A stretch of 64,000 bases of DNA from Candidatus Fermentibacterota bacterium (lineage in GTDB: Bacteria; JAFGKV01), in contig JAFGKV010000063.1 in the NCBI GenBank assembly GCA_016928395.1, forward strand, positions 4,106 to 68,105. Reading direction: 5' to 3'. Under the pieces are notes generated by a model. It had not been told where the DNA came from, made no database searches, and was given only the letters and a program-made list of their open reading frames with translations. The first letter of the stretch is position 1; every line of letters starts with the position of its first letter. Of the stretch, positions 44,357-51,864 are shown one piece after another. Made by a program: the position numbers and the translations under genes.

Positions 44357-44887
44357 TCAACCCGTCTTCGTCGGAGTGCCGTGCCCAGTCGTGGCCGACG
44401 AAGCGTCAATGAGGGTCAGGCGGAATCGGTCAACGGCTCCCGCTGCGGTGGCGGCGATTGCCTCCAGAAGTTCCCTGTCCCGGTCTCCGAACCGTCGAGG
44501 CTGATGCGAGTCGATGTCGAGTTCTCCTACGATGTGTCCGGCCGCCCGTACTGGTACTACGATCTCTGACTTCACCGCGAAACTGCAGGCGAGGTAGTTG
44601 CACTCCCGTGCTACATCATACACTACCACCGTGCGGGACTCGGCGGCTGCCTGCCCACAGATACCATGGCCGAAGGGGATGCGGGTGTGCTCGGTTGGTT
44701 CGCCCACAAACGGCCCCAGGACCAGCTCCCGCGGATGGAGCGGGTCGACCACATAGAACCCCACCCAGTCATAGCCATCACACTGTGCAGCCAGAATACG
44801 GCAGATCTCCAAGAGTTGCTCCACGGCGGAGGAGTTCTCGGAGGCAATCTCATCGATGCTCCGCAAGAGACCCGCGTCATGCCCCAT
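44357..44887 (-). CDS. Free methionine-(R)-sulfoxide reductase-like GAF protein
   Basis: A 176-residue single GAF domain of the fRMsr family, which reduces free methionine-R-sulfoxide. Motifs are WVGFYVVDPLHPRELVLGPF, GHGICGQAA and the C-terminal SEIVVPVRAAG, then GELDIDS. Cys-77 and Cys-101 are 24 apart, matching the second and third conserved cysteines of known enzymes. The first conserved cysteine, expected about 10 residues before Cys-77, is absent; an extra Cys-96 is present. The ATG at 44887 has GGGAGG ahead. A terminator follows, so it is probably monocistronic. Confidence 0.82.
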   Translation of the reverse strand: MGHDAGLLRSIDEIASENSSAVEQLLEICRILAAQCDGYDWVGFYVVDPLHPRELVLGPFVGEPTEHTRIPFGHGICGQAAAESRTVVVYDVARECNYLACSFAVKSEIVVPVRAAGHIVGELDIDSHQPRRFGDRDRELLEAIAATAAGAVDRFRLTLIDASSATTGHGTPTKTG

Positions 44888-45145
44888 TGTTAACCTCCCG
44901 CGCAATGCTTCATGACGGCTCAGCTTTCGGATTCGGTATCGGTAATGGACAGACAATGGTAAAGGACTGAAGGACGCATGTCGTGTGCCCGGTCATCCAA
45001 ACACGGAGTGCGCAAAGTGGGATCCCTGCCCACCAACGGTGAACTGGGGAACAACAGAGACAAAGAACCCCGGCGCGATGGCAGTATGCGCATGTTCCTT
45101 ACCACGCAATCCGAATTAGGAAGCCCAACTCTGGGGTACAGGGCA

Positions 45146-47413
45146 CTAGCGCGCAATGACCCTGACCTCGGCAGATGACTCGTTGCCCACCCGGTCGTGC
45201 GCCGTGATGCGAATCAGATGCTCCCCACGCTCCAACCCCTTGGTCGCCCTGTGAATCCACGTGATCCCCTCCGGGCACGCTGGTACCGGAACACCATCAA
45301 TGTGCATCTGGACGGAGGCGGGATCCACACCCGATCCCCGGTCGCGAACCTGCGCACGGATCACTGCCTTGTTCCGATTGATGACGGCGCGGTCGCCGTA
45401 TAGGAGGCTCACCTCCGGAGCCTCCGGATCGTGCAGAAGCACAAAGGTCCCCAGCCTATCCGTGGATCCCACCATAGCGCGAGAGACCTCATCGCGGGTC
45501 GAGGGCACAAAGTGGTAGCCACTCTCGTGATCCCAACGGAACATGCCGACGCCCCGTATGTCTTCGCTGCCATCCGGAAGTGTGATACCGATCACCACAG
45601 GCCGCTTCAGCGGTGCATTCTCGGGACTGAACTGGTATCCTATACTAAGAGGTGCCATCGCCGAAGGCGGGTGAAGCACCTGAGCATCCACCTTCACATA
45701 GAGGTCGCTGAACACCGCATCGGGACCGGATGAAAGCCACGCGACGCCATCGTCGCTGCTGACCGAAGACTGACCATCCATTGCCAGAGGAGCTACTGGC
45801 ACAAACAGCTCCGCTCTCCCCGATCCTCCCTCCAGACAATCCACCATGAAGATAATCCGGAACCCAGGGGATGCCTGAGGGAACAGAAGTAAATCCATAC
45901 TATAGGTCCGTTCGTCGTCTGCCCTCATGACGGCCCGGCTATATCCCAGGCCGCCGGGGGCGACAAAGGCATGGGGAGCCTGGGATAGATCGTGGGAAGA
46001 GGTGAGGATGATTCGCACGTAGCCATCCACCAGCTCGTGCGAAGCGTCCACATGCACGATACTGGCATCTGTGCCGGGGTCTCCCCGGAAAAATGGCTTG
46101 GAGGCCGCACCCAGTGTATCCTTGGCAAGCACCGACAGCAAAACCCCGGGAGCCGGCCGCCGCACGTGCCAGCGCCGGCCACCCAGCGCGCGGGATTCCA
46201 ACCCGGCCCAACGCCCACCCTTCTTCTGCGAGAAGGACAGCACGCACGAGCCGGGTTCTTCGTCCCCAATGTCCACCTCAAGAGTATCCTCTGAAACCCA
46301 GGTGAGGCCGACGATCTCCGGTGGATGGTTCACCGTCAAAGGAAGAGTGATCGTCGCGCAGTTCCCCGCGATGTCTCCCAGTTGGATCTCAACTGTGTGT
46401 GCGCCATAGTCAAGCCCGCCCAGCCCCGCCCTGATGACCCCATCTCCGGGAGAGTTGTCGTGGAAGCTCAAATGATCTCCCGGCAATCGGTACAAACGCT
46501 CGCACCTGCCGAAGCCGCGCCGGAGAAGATCAGCATCGTACACCAGATGAAGCAGACGAAATTGGGCCTCCGGGAAGCTGTCGTATTCGCGGCGGAAGAT
46601 CTCCTCGCCGTCGATGAAGGTCTGCAAGCGGTACAAGCCCACCTGGTCACCGCCATTGTTGATCCGGTCTCTGGCACGAACGGCCACACCGATTTCTCCC
46701 CACACCTGCAGACTCCCCAGGGCTTCCCATCTGTCGGAACCGCTCACCTTCCGCACCCTGACCGAGAGTGGCTTTGATCGACCATTGATAGAAGCAGTGG
46801 CGGTGAGTGGTGACAGCACCAGCCGGTACACGGTCGGCGCCACTGTATCCGGTACCGCGTACCAGTGGAGCAGGGGATTGATGGCCTCGCCCTCGGGCGA
46901 ATGCACCTCCATGTGCAGATGAGGCGGGCCCGCGCCCGTCCCTCCCGACCGCCCGACCGCATCTCCCCTGGCGACCCTAACTCGGTGTGGCTCCAAGAAG
47001 AAGTCCACCATACAGTGACCGAGTTCATCCTGCATTTCCCTCACGACTGCCTCTACTTGGGGCGCGAATCGCTTCATATGGGCATAGGTCACGATATGGC
47101 CATCGTCCAGGCGGAGAGACAGTGTCCTGCCGTAGCCCCGAGGATCGACACGGACGCGCCACACTGAACCCGAACCCACCGCGGTCAGGACATGGCCGGA
47201 CGTCCCGTAGGTCGAAAGATCGATGCCTGCGTGAAAATGATCGCGACGATACTCGCCAAAGGTGGATGTCACCTTGGTGGGAAACGACAGAGGCCACGGT
47301 CGCTCGTCGGCCGTGTGCTGTGGATCCCCACCACCCGAGGAAGAGGCCAGATTCACTGCGAGGAGAAGCCCGATACCGCCGATACCGAGGGATGAGCCTG
47401 ACGGGACAAGCAT
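45146..47413 (-). CDS. Exported M23 metallopeptidase with long beta-domain tail
   Basis: A 755-residue protein. A hydrophobic N-terminus (IGGIGLLLAVNLASSS) is likely an export signal. The M23/LytM domain is near the N-terminus: His-61 and Asp-65 (HFHAGIDLSTYG), His-112 (VTYAH) and His-165/His-167 (PPHLHMEVHSPEG), so the zinc site is complete. M23 enzymes cut peptidoglycan cross-bridges or act as endopeptidases. The remaining 550 residues look like several Ig/cadherin-type beta domains (for example VRDRGSGVDPASVQMHIDGV). The start may be ATG at 47413 or GTG at 47431. The TPR lipoprotein gene ends 24 bases upstream. Confidence 0.88.
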   Translation of the reverse strand: MLVPSGSSLGIGGIGLLLAVNLASSSGGGDPQHTADERPWPLSFPTKVTSTFGEYRRDHFHAGIDLSTYGTSGHVLTAVGSGSVWRVRVDPRGYGRTLSLRLDDGHIVTYAHMKRFAPQVEAVVREMQDELGHCMVDFFLEPHRVRVARGDAVGRSGGTGAGPPHLHMEVHSPEGEAINPLLHWYAVPDTVAPTVYRLVLSPLTATASINGRSKPLSVRVRKVSGSDRWEALGSLQVWGEIGVAVRARDRINNGGDQVGLYRLQTFIDGEEIFRREYDSFPEAQFRLLHLVYDADLLRRGFGRCERLYRLPGDHLSFHDNSPGDGVIRAGLGGLDYGAHTVEIQLGDIAGNCATITLPLTVNHPPEIVGLTWVSEDTLEVDIGDEEPGSCVLSFSQKKGGRWAGLESRALGGRRWHVRRPAPGVLLSVLAKDTLGAASKPFFRGDPGTDASIVHVDASHELVDGYVRIILTSSHDLSQAPHAFVAPGGLGYSRAVMRADDERTYSMDLLLFPQASPGFRIIFMVDCLEGGSGRAELFVPVAPLAMDGQSSVSSDDGVAWLSSGPDAVFSDLYVKVDAQVLHPPSAMAPLSIGYQFSPENAPLKRPVVIGITLPDGSEDIRGVGMFRWDHESGYHFVPSTRDEVSRAMVGSTDRLGTFVLLHDPEAPEVSLLYGDRAVINRNKAVIRAQVRDRGSGVDPASVQMHIDGVPVPACPEGITWIHRATKGLERGEHLIRITAHDRVGNESSAEVRVIAR

Positions 47414-47437
47414 CGAAGGGCCTCGCGTCACCGTACG

Positions 47438-49405
47438 CTATGCACTGGTGTCACGGTGAGCCGGCATGAACGGAACGCTCACTTCCAGCCAGGCTTCAAC
47501 TCGATCCGCTCCCTTCTGCGCGCTGACGTAATCCGCGGTGCGAGCAGCCACCAGGGCAGCATCGTCGCACAGCAGTGATCCGGTTCCCTTCAGCAGTTCT
47601 ACTTCCCTGGCATTGCCTGACGTATCGACCAGCACCTTCACCATGACGGCTCCCAGCTTGAGGAGGGAATCCACCGGCGCGATCTCATGGCAGGTAATCG
47701 TGTCGATGCGCACCACGTGCGGGAGCACATCAATGGCCCTGCCATACGGGGTGGCTCCCATCCCGAAGGCCAGGGAAGCCCATTGTGCGGGTTCTGTGTC
47801 CGGATAGCGTTCGAGGGCTGTCTGAAGAGTGGCCCGGGCCGTGGCGGTATCCCCGAAGGTCTCTGAGGCAATCCACGCCAAGGAAAGAAGCGCCTTGGGC
47901 GCTTGCGCAGACGAGGGAAACGAATCTACCACGGTCTGGAACAGAGTCCTGGCGCTCTGCGGGTCAGCTTCCTGCAACCAGGCCCTCTCTGCGAGGAGGT
48001 ACGTCCACTCCGGGGTACTCAAAGTCCCGGATTCGGGAGGGATCTCGCCCCAGAGCGCGCGCACCGAACGGGCCTGGCGTGAGTGAGAGTACCTCCCCAC
48101 CAGCTCACGATGCAGGCTGTCGGCCTCAGCAGAATCACCACGGGAATTATACACTGTGGCCGCGGCGTACAGCGCTCTGGGGGCCCACACGCTGTCCGCG
48201 TGCTCCGCGCTGGCCAGCAGCAGCAGCGGTAGGGCACTGTCGGGAAGCTGCAGCCGCAGGAGGAACAACTCTGCCAGTTCCATCAGAGCCGACGCCGCGA
48301 CACCGTCTGAGTCTGCCACGGCTGCCCGGAGACGCTCGACATCTCGCAAGGCCTTGGCCCGGCGCCCGGCATCCTCGACCAGAAGGCGTGGCGTCCCCTG
48401 TTTCGACAGATCCTCATACTCGGCCAGAGCACGGGTGAAATCCCGGAGGTCCTTCTCGAGCATAGTCGCCAGCGCCATGCGCGCCCGCTTGGAAACATCT
48501 TCCCTCGGATAGGCCTGTATCACGTCACGCCACGCGTCCTCCGCAGCGGAGAAGTCACCCAGAGCCCGCTGGCTGGATCCGACCGCAAGCCCGACCAACG
48601 CGAGTTCGGAATCAGCCCGGGCAATCTGCCGCAAGCGGCCAAACGCTTCCAACGCCTCCTCGCCTCTGCCCATGCGGGCCAGGGCCTCGCCCATGAGAAG
48701 CCGAGCCTGGAAGCGGAGATTACGGTTGGGGGCGACCCGATCGCCCTCCTGGAACCATCGGAACGCCTGATCGTCGTCTCCTCCGGCAGCCAGGCAACGA
48801 CCGCGAAGAAGGTGGGCAACACTCAGAATGTCCCGCCGATGTGACCTGGAGAGGAGGGTGTCCAGTCGCGCCAGAGCATCGGCACACGATCCTCGGCTTT
48901 CCCCTATTTCAGCGTAGAGCAGGGCTGCACGCTCATGCCATTGGCTCCATGACCCGGCGGCGCCAAGATGTTCCTCGATGACGCTCTCGGCTACCTCGAA
49001 CTGGCCCAGCTTCGCACGTGCCTGCGCTTCGTGATACATTGAGGCCGCGGCATACTCCGTGGAGGGGAAGAACCGTCTAAGCTCCGCATACTTCTCGGCC
49101 GCCGCATTGTGCTGTTCCTTGAGGGCCAGCGCCCGGGCCATGAGAAAGAGCGCGTCATCGGCCAGGCCGCTCCCGGGATGACGGGCAAGGATGACGGCAC
49201 ACTTCTCCAGGCATTGCTCAAGATAGGCCAGCTCCTGCGAACTCGGGGAACTCCCCGGTGCCCTCTGAGCGCGCAGCTCCTCCGCACCGCGGAATGCACG
49301 ACGGGCATTGTAGTAGGTGTTGAAGCGCACACACGCGACCGACACCAGTGCACTTGCCAGGATCACAGGCGCCGCAAGACGGAGACAGCGATGTGTGCGT
49401 GTCAC
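47438..49405 (-). CDS. TPR lipoprotein with TonB-like C-terminal domain
   Basis: A 655-residue envelope protein. The N-terminal signal ends ASALVSVAC and the mature protein would begin CVRFNTYYNARRAF, a pattern I know from TPR lipoproteins of Fibrobacter-like and candidate phyla. About ten TPR-like helical repeats follow (for example LADDALFLMARALALKEQHN). The last 100 residues (GAVMVKVLVDTSGNAREVEL ... DDAALVAARTADYVSA) resemble a TonB C-terminal domain. It starts with GTG. The rtcB stop lies 7 bases before its start, and the M23 gene follows, so the three may be one operon. Confidence 0.88.
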   Translation of the reverse strand: MTRTHRCLRLAAPVILASALVSVACVRFNTYYNARRAFRGAEELRAQRAPGSSPSSQELAYLEQCLEKCAVILARHPGSGLADDALFLMARALALKEQHNAAAEKYAELRRFFPSTEYAAASMYHEAQARAKLGQFEVAESVIEEHLGAAGSWSQWHERAALLYAEIGESRGSCADALARLDTLLSRSHRRDILSVAHLLRGRCLAAGGDDDQAFRWFQEGDRVAPNRNLRFQARLLMGEALARMGRGEEALEAFGRLRQIARADSELALVGLAVGSSQRALGDFSAAEDAWRDVIQAYPREDVSKRARMALATMLEKDLRDFTRALAEYEDLSKQGTPRLLVEDAGRRAKALRDVERLRAAVADSDGVAASALMELAELFLLRLQLPDSALPLLLLASAEHADSVWAPRALYAAATVYNSRGDSAEADSLHRELVGRYSHSRQARSVRALWGEIPPESGTLSTPEWTYLLAERAWLQEADPQSARTLFQTVVDSFPSSAQAPKALLSLAWIASETFGDTATARATLQTALERYPDTEPAQWASLAFGMGATPYGRAIDVLPHVVRIDTITCHEIAPVDSLLKLGAVMVKVLVDTSGNAREVELLKGTGSLLCDDAALVAARTADYVSAQKGADRVEAWLEVSVPFMPAHRDTSA

Positions 49406-49412
49406 GCTCCAA

Positions 49413-50840
49413 CTATCCCTTGAGGCAACCCAGCGGCTTCACGCGTGCGACCGTGGTGCAGATGCCGGCCCCGGTCACGGCCTCCACCACGGTTGACACA
49501 TCCTTGTATGCCTCAGGCATCTCTTCCTCCAGGGTACCCCTACCGGTGGCGATGACATACACGCCCTGTCGAGCCAGTTCCTGGGCGATGGATCTGCCCC
49601 GAGCCCGCTGCACGGCCTTCTTGCGGCTCAACATGCGGCCGGCCCCGTGACACGCGGACCCAAAAGTCTCCGTCATGGCTTTCTGGGTACCCAGCAAGAC
49701 ATAGGAGTACCGACCCATGTCGCCGGGCACCAAAACTGGCTGGCCGTAGTCTCGGTACCGGGCGGGCACCTCCGCCCGATGTGGCCCAAAGGCTCTGGTT
49801 GCACCCTTTCGATGGACACACACTGTCGTCGGCACAGCGTCCACCACGTGCTCCTCCATCTTGGCGATGTTGTGGGCAACCTCATAGACCGTCCAGATCT
49901 CTACACGACGTTCGCCGAAGAGCGTGCCGATGGCCGTCCGGCTTCCGTGAGCGAGGAGTTGCCGGTTGGCAAAGGCATAGTTCACTGCCGCGCCCATCGC
50001 GCCCACATAGGCCTGCCCTTCAGGGGACTTCACCGGGGCACAGCACAACTGCCGGTCAGGAAGGGCAATGCCGTATTTCGCCGATGCCTTGAGCATGATG
50101 TGGATGTAATCATCACACACCTGATACCCAAGCCCTCGCGATCCTGAGTGAATGCACAAGGTCACTGATCCGGGAGTCAGGCCCATGCTCGCCGCCGCGT
50201 CGACATCAGCGATTTCGTCCACATAGCCCACCTCCACAAAGTGATTACCCGAACCCAGCGTGCCAAGCTGAGGTCGCCCGCGATCCAACGCCCGCGGGCT
50301 CAGTCGGCCGGGATCCGCCCCGGCCATACAACCGCCCTCCTCGATGGCATCAAGATCGTCCGGTTGGCCGTAGCCCGCCTCGATGGCCCACTGAGCGCCC
50401 TCCACCAGCACCCGGCGCTCGTCCGCCTTTGACAGCCGCATCGTCGACATTGATCCAACCCCACTGGGGATGACTGCGGCCAAGGCGGTGATGACCTCGC
50501 GTATTCGCGGCTCCACTTCCTCGCGGGAGAGATTCGTCCCCATCAGCCGGACGCCGCAGTTGATGTCATACCCCACCCCTCCGGGCGATATCACGCCGGT
50601 ATCGACGTCAAAGGCTGCAACACCGCCGATGGGAAAACCATAGCCCCAATGGATATCAGGCATGGCGAGGCTTCTACCGACAATACCAGGCAGCGTGGCG
50701 ACGTTCTGAACCTGCTCGGCCGCCTTGTCACCCACGATCTGGGGCAGAAGCTCCTCGGAAGCGTAGATCAAACCTGGGACCCGCATACTGCCGGTTCTGG
50801 GGATCTCCCAGCGATAGGCATCGATGCGATGAAGGTGCAT
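49413..50840 (-). CDS. rtcB: RtcB RNA-splicing ligase
   Basis: A 475-residue GTP- and Mn-dependent RNA ligase that joins 2',3'-cyclic phosphate or 3'-phosphate ends to 5'-OH ends. Metal and active-site blocks are present: GGVGYDINCGVRL (metal cysteine), GTLGSGNHFVEVGY, CIHSGSRGLGYQVC, and the guanylated-histidine motif ACHGAGRMLSRKKA. There is no intein. The usual activator archease is not encoded in the window, nor are RtcA or RtcR. AAGGA precedes the ATG. Confidence 0.95.
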   Translation of the reverse strand: MHLHRIDAYRWEIPRTGSMRVPGLIYASEELLPQIVGDKAAEQVQNVATLPGIVGRSLAMPDIHWGYGFPIGGVAAFDVDTGVISPGGVGYDINCGVRLMGTNLSREEVEPRIREVITALAAVIPSGVGSMSTMRLSKADERRVLVEGAQWAIEAGYGQPDDLDAIEEGGCMAGADPGRLSPRALDRGRPQLGTLGSGNHFVEVGYVDEIADVDAAASMGLTPGSVTLCIHSGSRGLGYQVCDDYIHIMLKASAKYGIALPDRQLCCAPVKSPEGQAYVGAMGAAVNYAFANRQLLAHGSRTAIGTLFGERRVEIWTVYEVAHNIAKMEEHVVDAVPTTVCVHRKGATRAFGPHRAEVPARYRDYGQPVLVPGDMGRYSYVLLGTQKAMTETFGSACHGAGRMLSRKKAVQRARGRSIAQELARQGVYVIATGRGTLEEEMPEAYKDVSTVVEAVTGAGICTTVARVKPLGCLKG

Positions 50841-51429
50841 GTACTATCCTTCGGCAGGCGAAGTGGTGGTCACGGTGAATGCCTTGACCCGCCAAGCAAG
50901 AGTCTGTGACACCGGGACGTCAAGGGTCGAATTGGTCCGTTCAGGTAAGAACCCGTAGCATCTCCACAGGATCCCATGAAGGTGATCTTCTGGACTCGAT
51001 CGCACGAAAAACAACTGTCCTACGACGTCACGGACGGCAGGATGGAATGGCCGTCCTTACGGTGCTGGTTGCCATCAGGCCGAACTCAGAGCCCCGAAAG
51101 ACATGACGGCGCTCGGTGCCCTCACCGGCCGGCTTGAACCCTTGGATCCTATTCCCTCCACCTTGGCCATCTCCGTCTGAAGTGAGTATGGTTCCCCTCT
51201 GCTACGGGTAGATCAGCGTCGTTGCGCTGGGCCGCGTGTCATCACATGACCATAAGGATTATCGCATGGGACACTCGAGTTGCGCGAGTGTCAGTCGTCG
51301 TATCGACGCGAGGGTCTGGTTGACGAGAGAGCTTCATTGTGCTATTCTGCAGGGGTTAGGCCTTTCCATCGGTTCCGTACACGACGGTGTCGGTGGTCAG
51401 GTCCGGGTTTTTGTCGAAGGAGACCCTAA
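50841..51429. other. Intergenic region, 589 bases, with hairpins and a promoter
   Basis: No gene is recognised up to 51430. GGACGGC and GCCGTCC form a 7-bp stem at 51032-51056, and GACACTCG with CGAGTGTC an 8-bp stem with 7-nt loop at 51270-51292. The promoter at 51320 serves the lipoprotein gene. The length and the two hairpins leave room for an unrecognised small RNA. Confidence 0.5.
51320..51348 (+). promoter_or_regulatory. Sigma-70-type promoter of the small lipoprotein gene
   Basis: TTGACG, exactly 17 bases, then TATTCT: five of six at -35 and four of six at -10 against consensus. Transcription would start near 51355, giving a leader of about 75 nt. Confidence 0.65.
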
Positions 51430-51705
51430 ATGCTCGTTCGATTCATCATGGTCGCATTCATGGCTATCGCCATCGTGGCCGCCTGTCAGCCCAAATCCCA
51501 GGAACAAGTGCCGCCGACCCCCAGCCCCGCGCTTCAGGTGGCTCCCCGCGTCGCGCCGGATACGGCCGACGTCGCGGCAGATACCGTGGAGGGCATCGCC
51601 AGTGATGCTGCTGATGCGGCAGAAGAAGCAGCCAGTGATGCTGCTGATGCGGCAGAGGAAGCAGCCAGTGATGCTGCTGATGCCGTGAAGGAAGCTACCG
51701 ACTAG
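51430..51705 (+). CDS. Small lipoprotein with three 11-residue helical repeats (Lpp-like layout)
   Basis: A 91-residue protein. The lipoprotein signal is MLVRFIMVAFMAIAIVAAC with lipobox VAAC, so Cys-19 would be lipidated by Lgt and cut by LspA. A Pro-rich linker follows (QEQVPPTPSPALQVAPRVAP), then an Ala/Asp/Glu helix with three tandem copies of ASDAADAAEEA or close variants, ending KEATD. An 11-residue period suits a right-handed coiled coil. The layout resembles E. coli Lpp, though there is no C-terminal Lys for peptidoglycan linkage. It has its own promoter and terminator and lies alone between minus-strand genes. AAGGAGA precedes the ATG. Confidence 0.85.
   Translation: MLVRFIMVAFMAIAIVAACQPKSQEQVPPTPSPALQVAPRVAPDTADVAADTVEGIASDAADAAEEAASDAADAAEEAASDAADAVKEATD
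51598..51696 (+). repeat. Three tandem 33-bp repeats inside the lipoprotein gene
   Basis: Units start at 51598, 51631 and 51664, each beginning GCCAGTGATGCTGCTGATGC. The first two differ at a single base near the end; the third diverges over its last 12 bases. Near-identity at synonymous sites indicates recent expansion, so copy number may vary between strains. Confidence 0.9.
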
Positions 51706-51731
51706 CCTACGAGTCGCCCGCGATCCCCTGG

Positions 51732-51758
51732 GTGGAACCGCTGGTGTGGCGGTTCCAC
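51732..51758 (+). terminator. Terminator hairpin of the small lipoprotein gene
   Basis: GTGGAACCGC and GCGGTTCCAC form a perfect 10-bp stem with a 7-nt loop, 26 bases after the stop codon, followed by T-rich TCATTCATTTCC rather than a pure T-run. Confidence 0.65.
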
Positions 51759-51864
51759 TCATTCATTTCCGCCAGTCCCGACGACCGGGGCCAGGAAATG
51801 CCATGCGGTCTGACGTAGAATGGCTGCCTCGCGGCCCAGCTCGACCCCTGCGTTCTCGTTCGCC

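Noticed and set aside
51598-51696. CRISPR-like array
   Set aside because: The 33-bp repeats are directly adjacent without spacers and are in frame within a lipoprotein gene.
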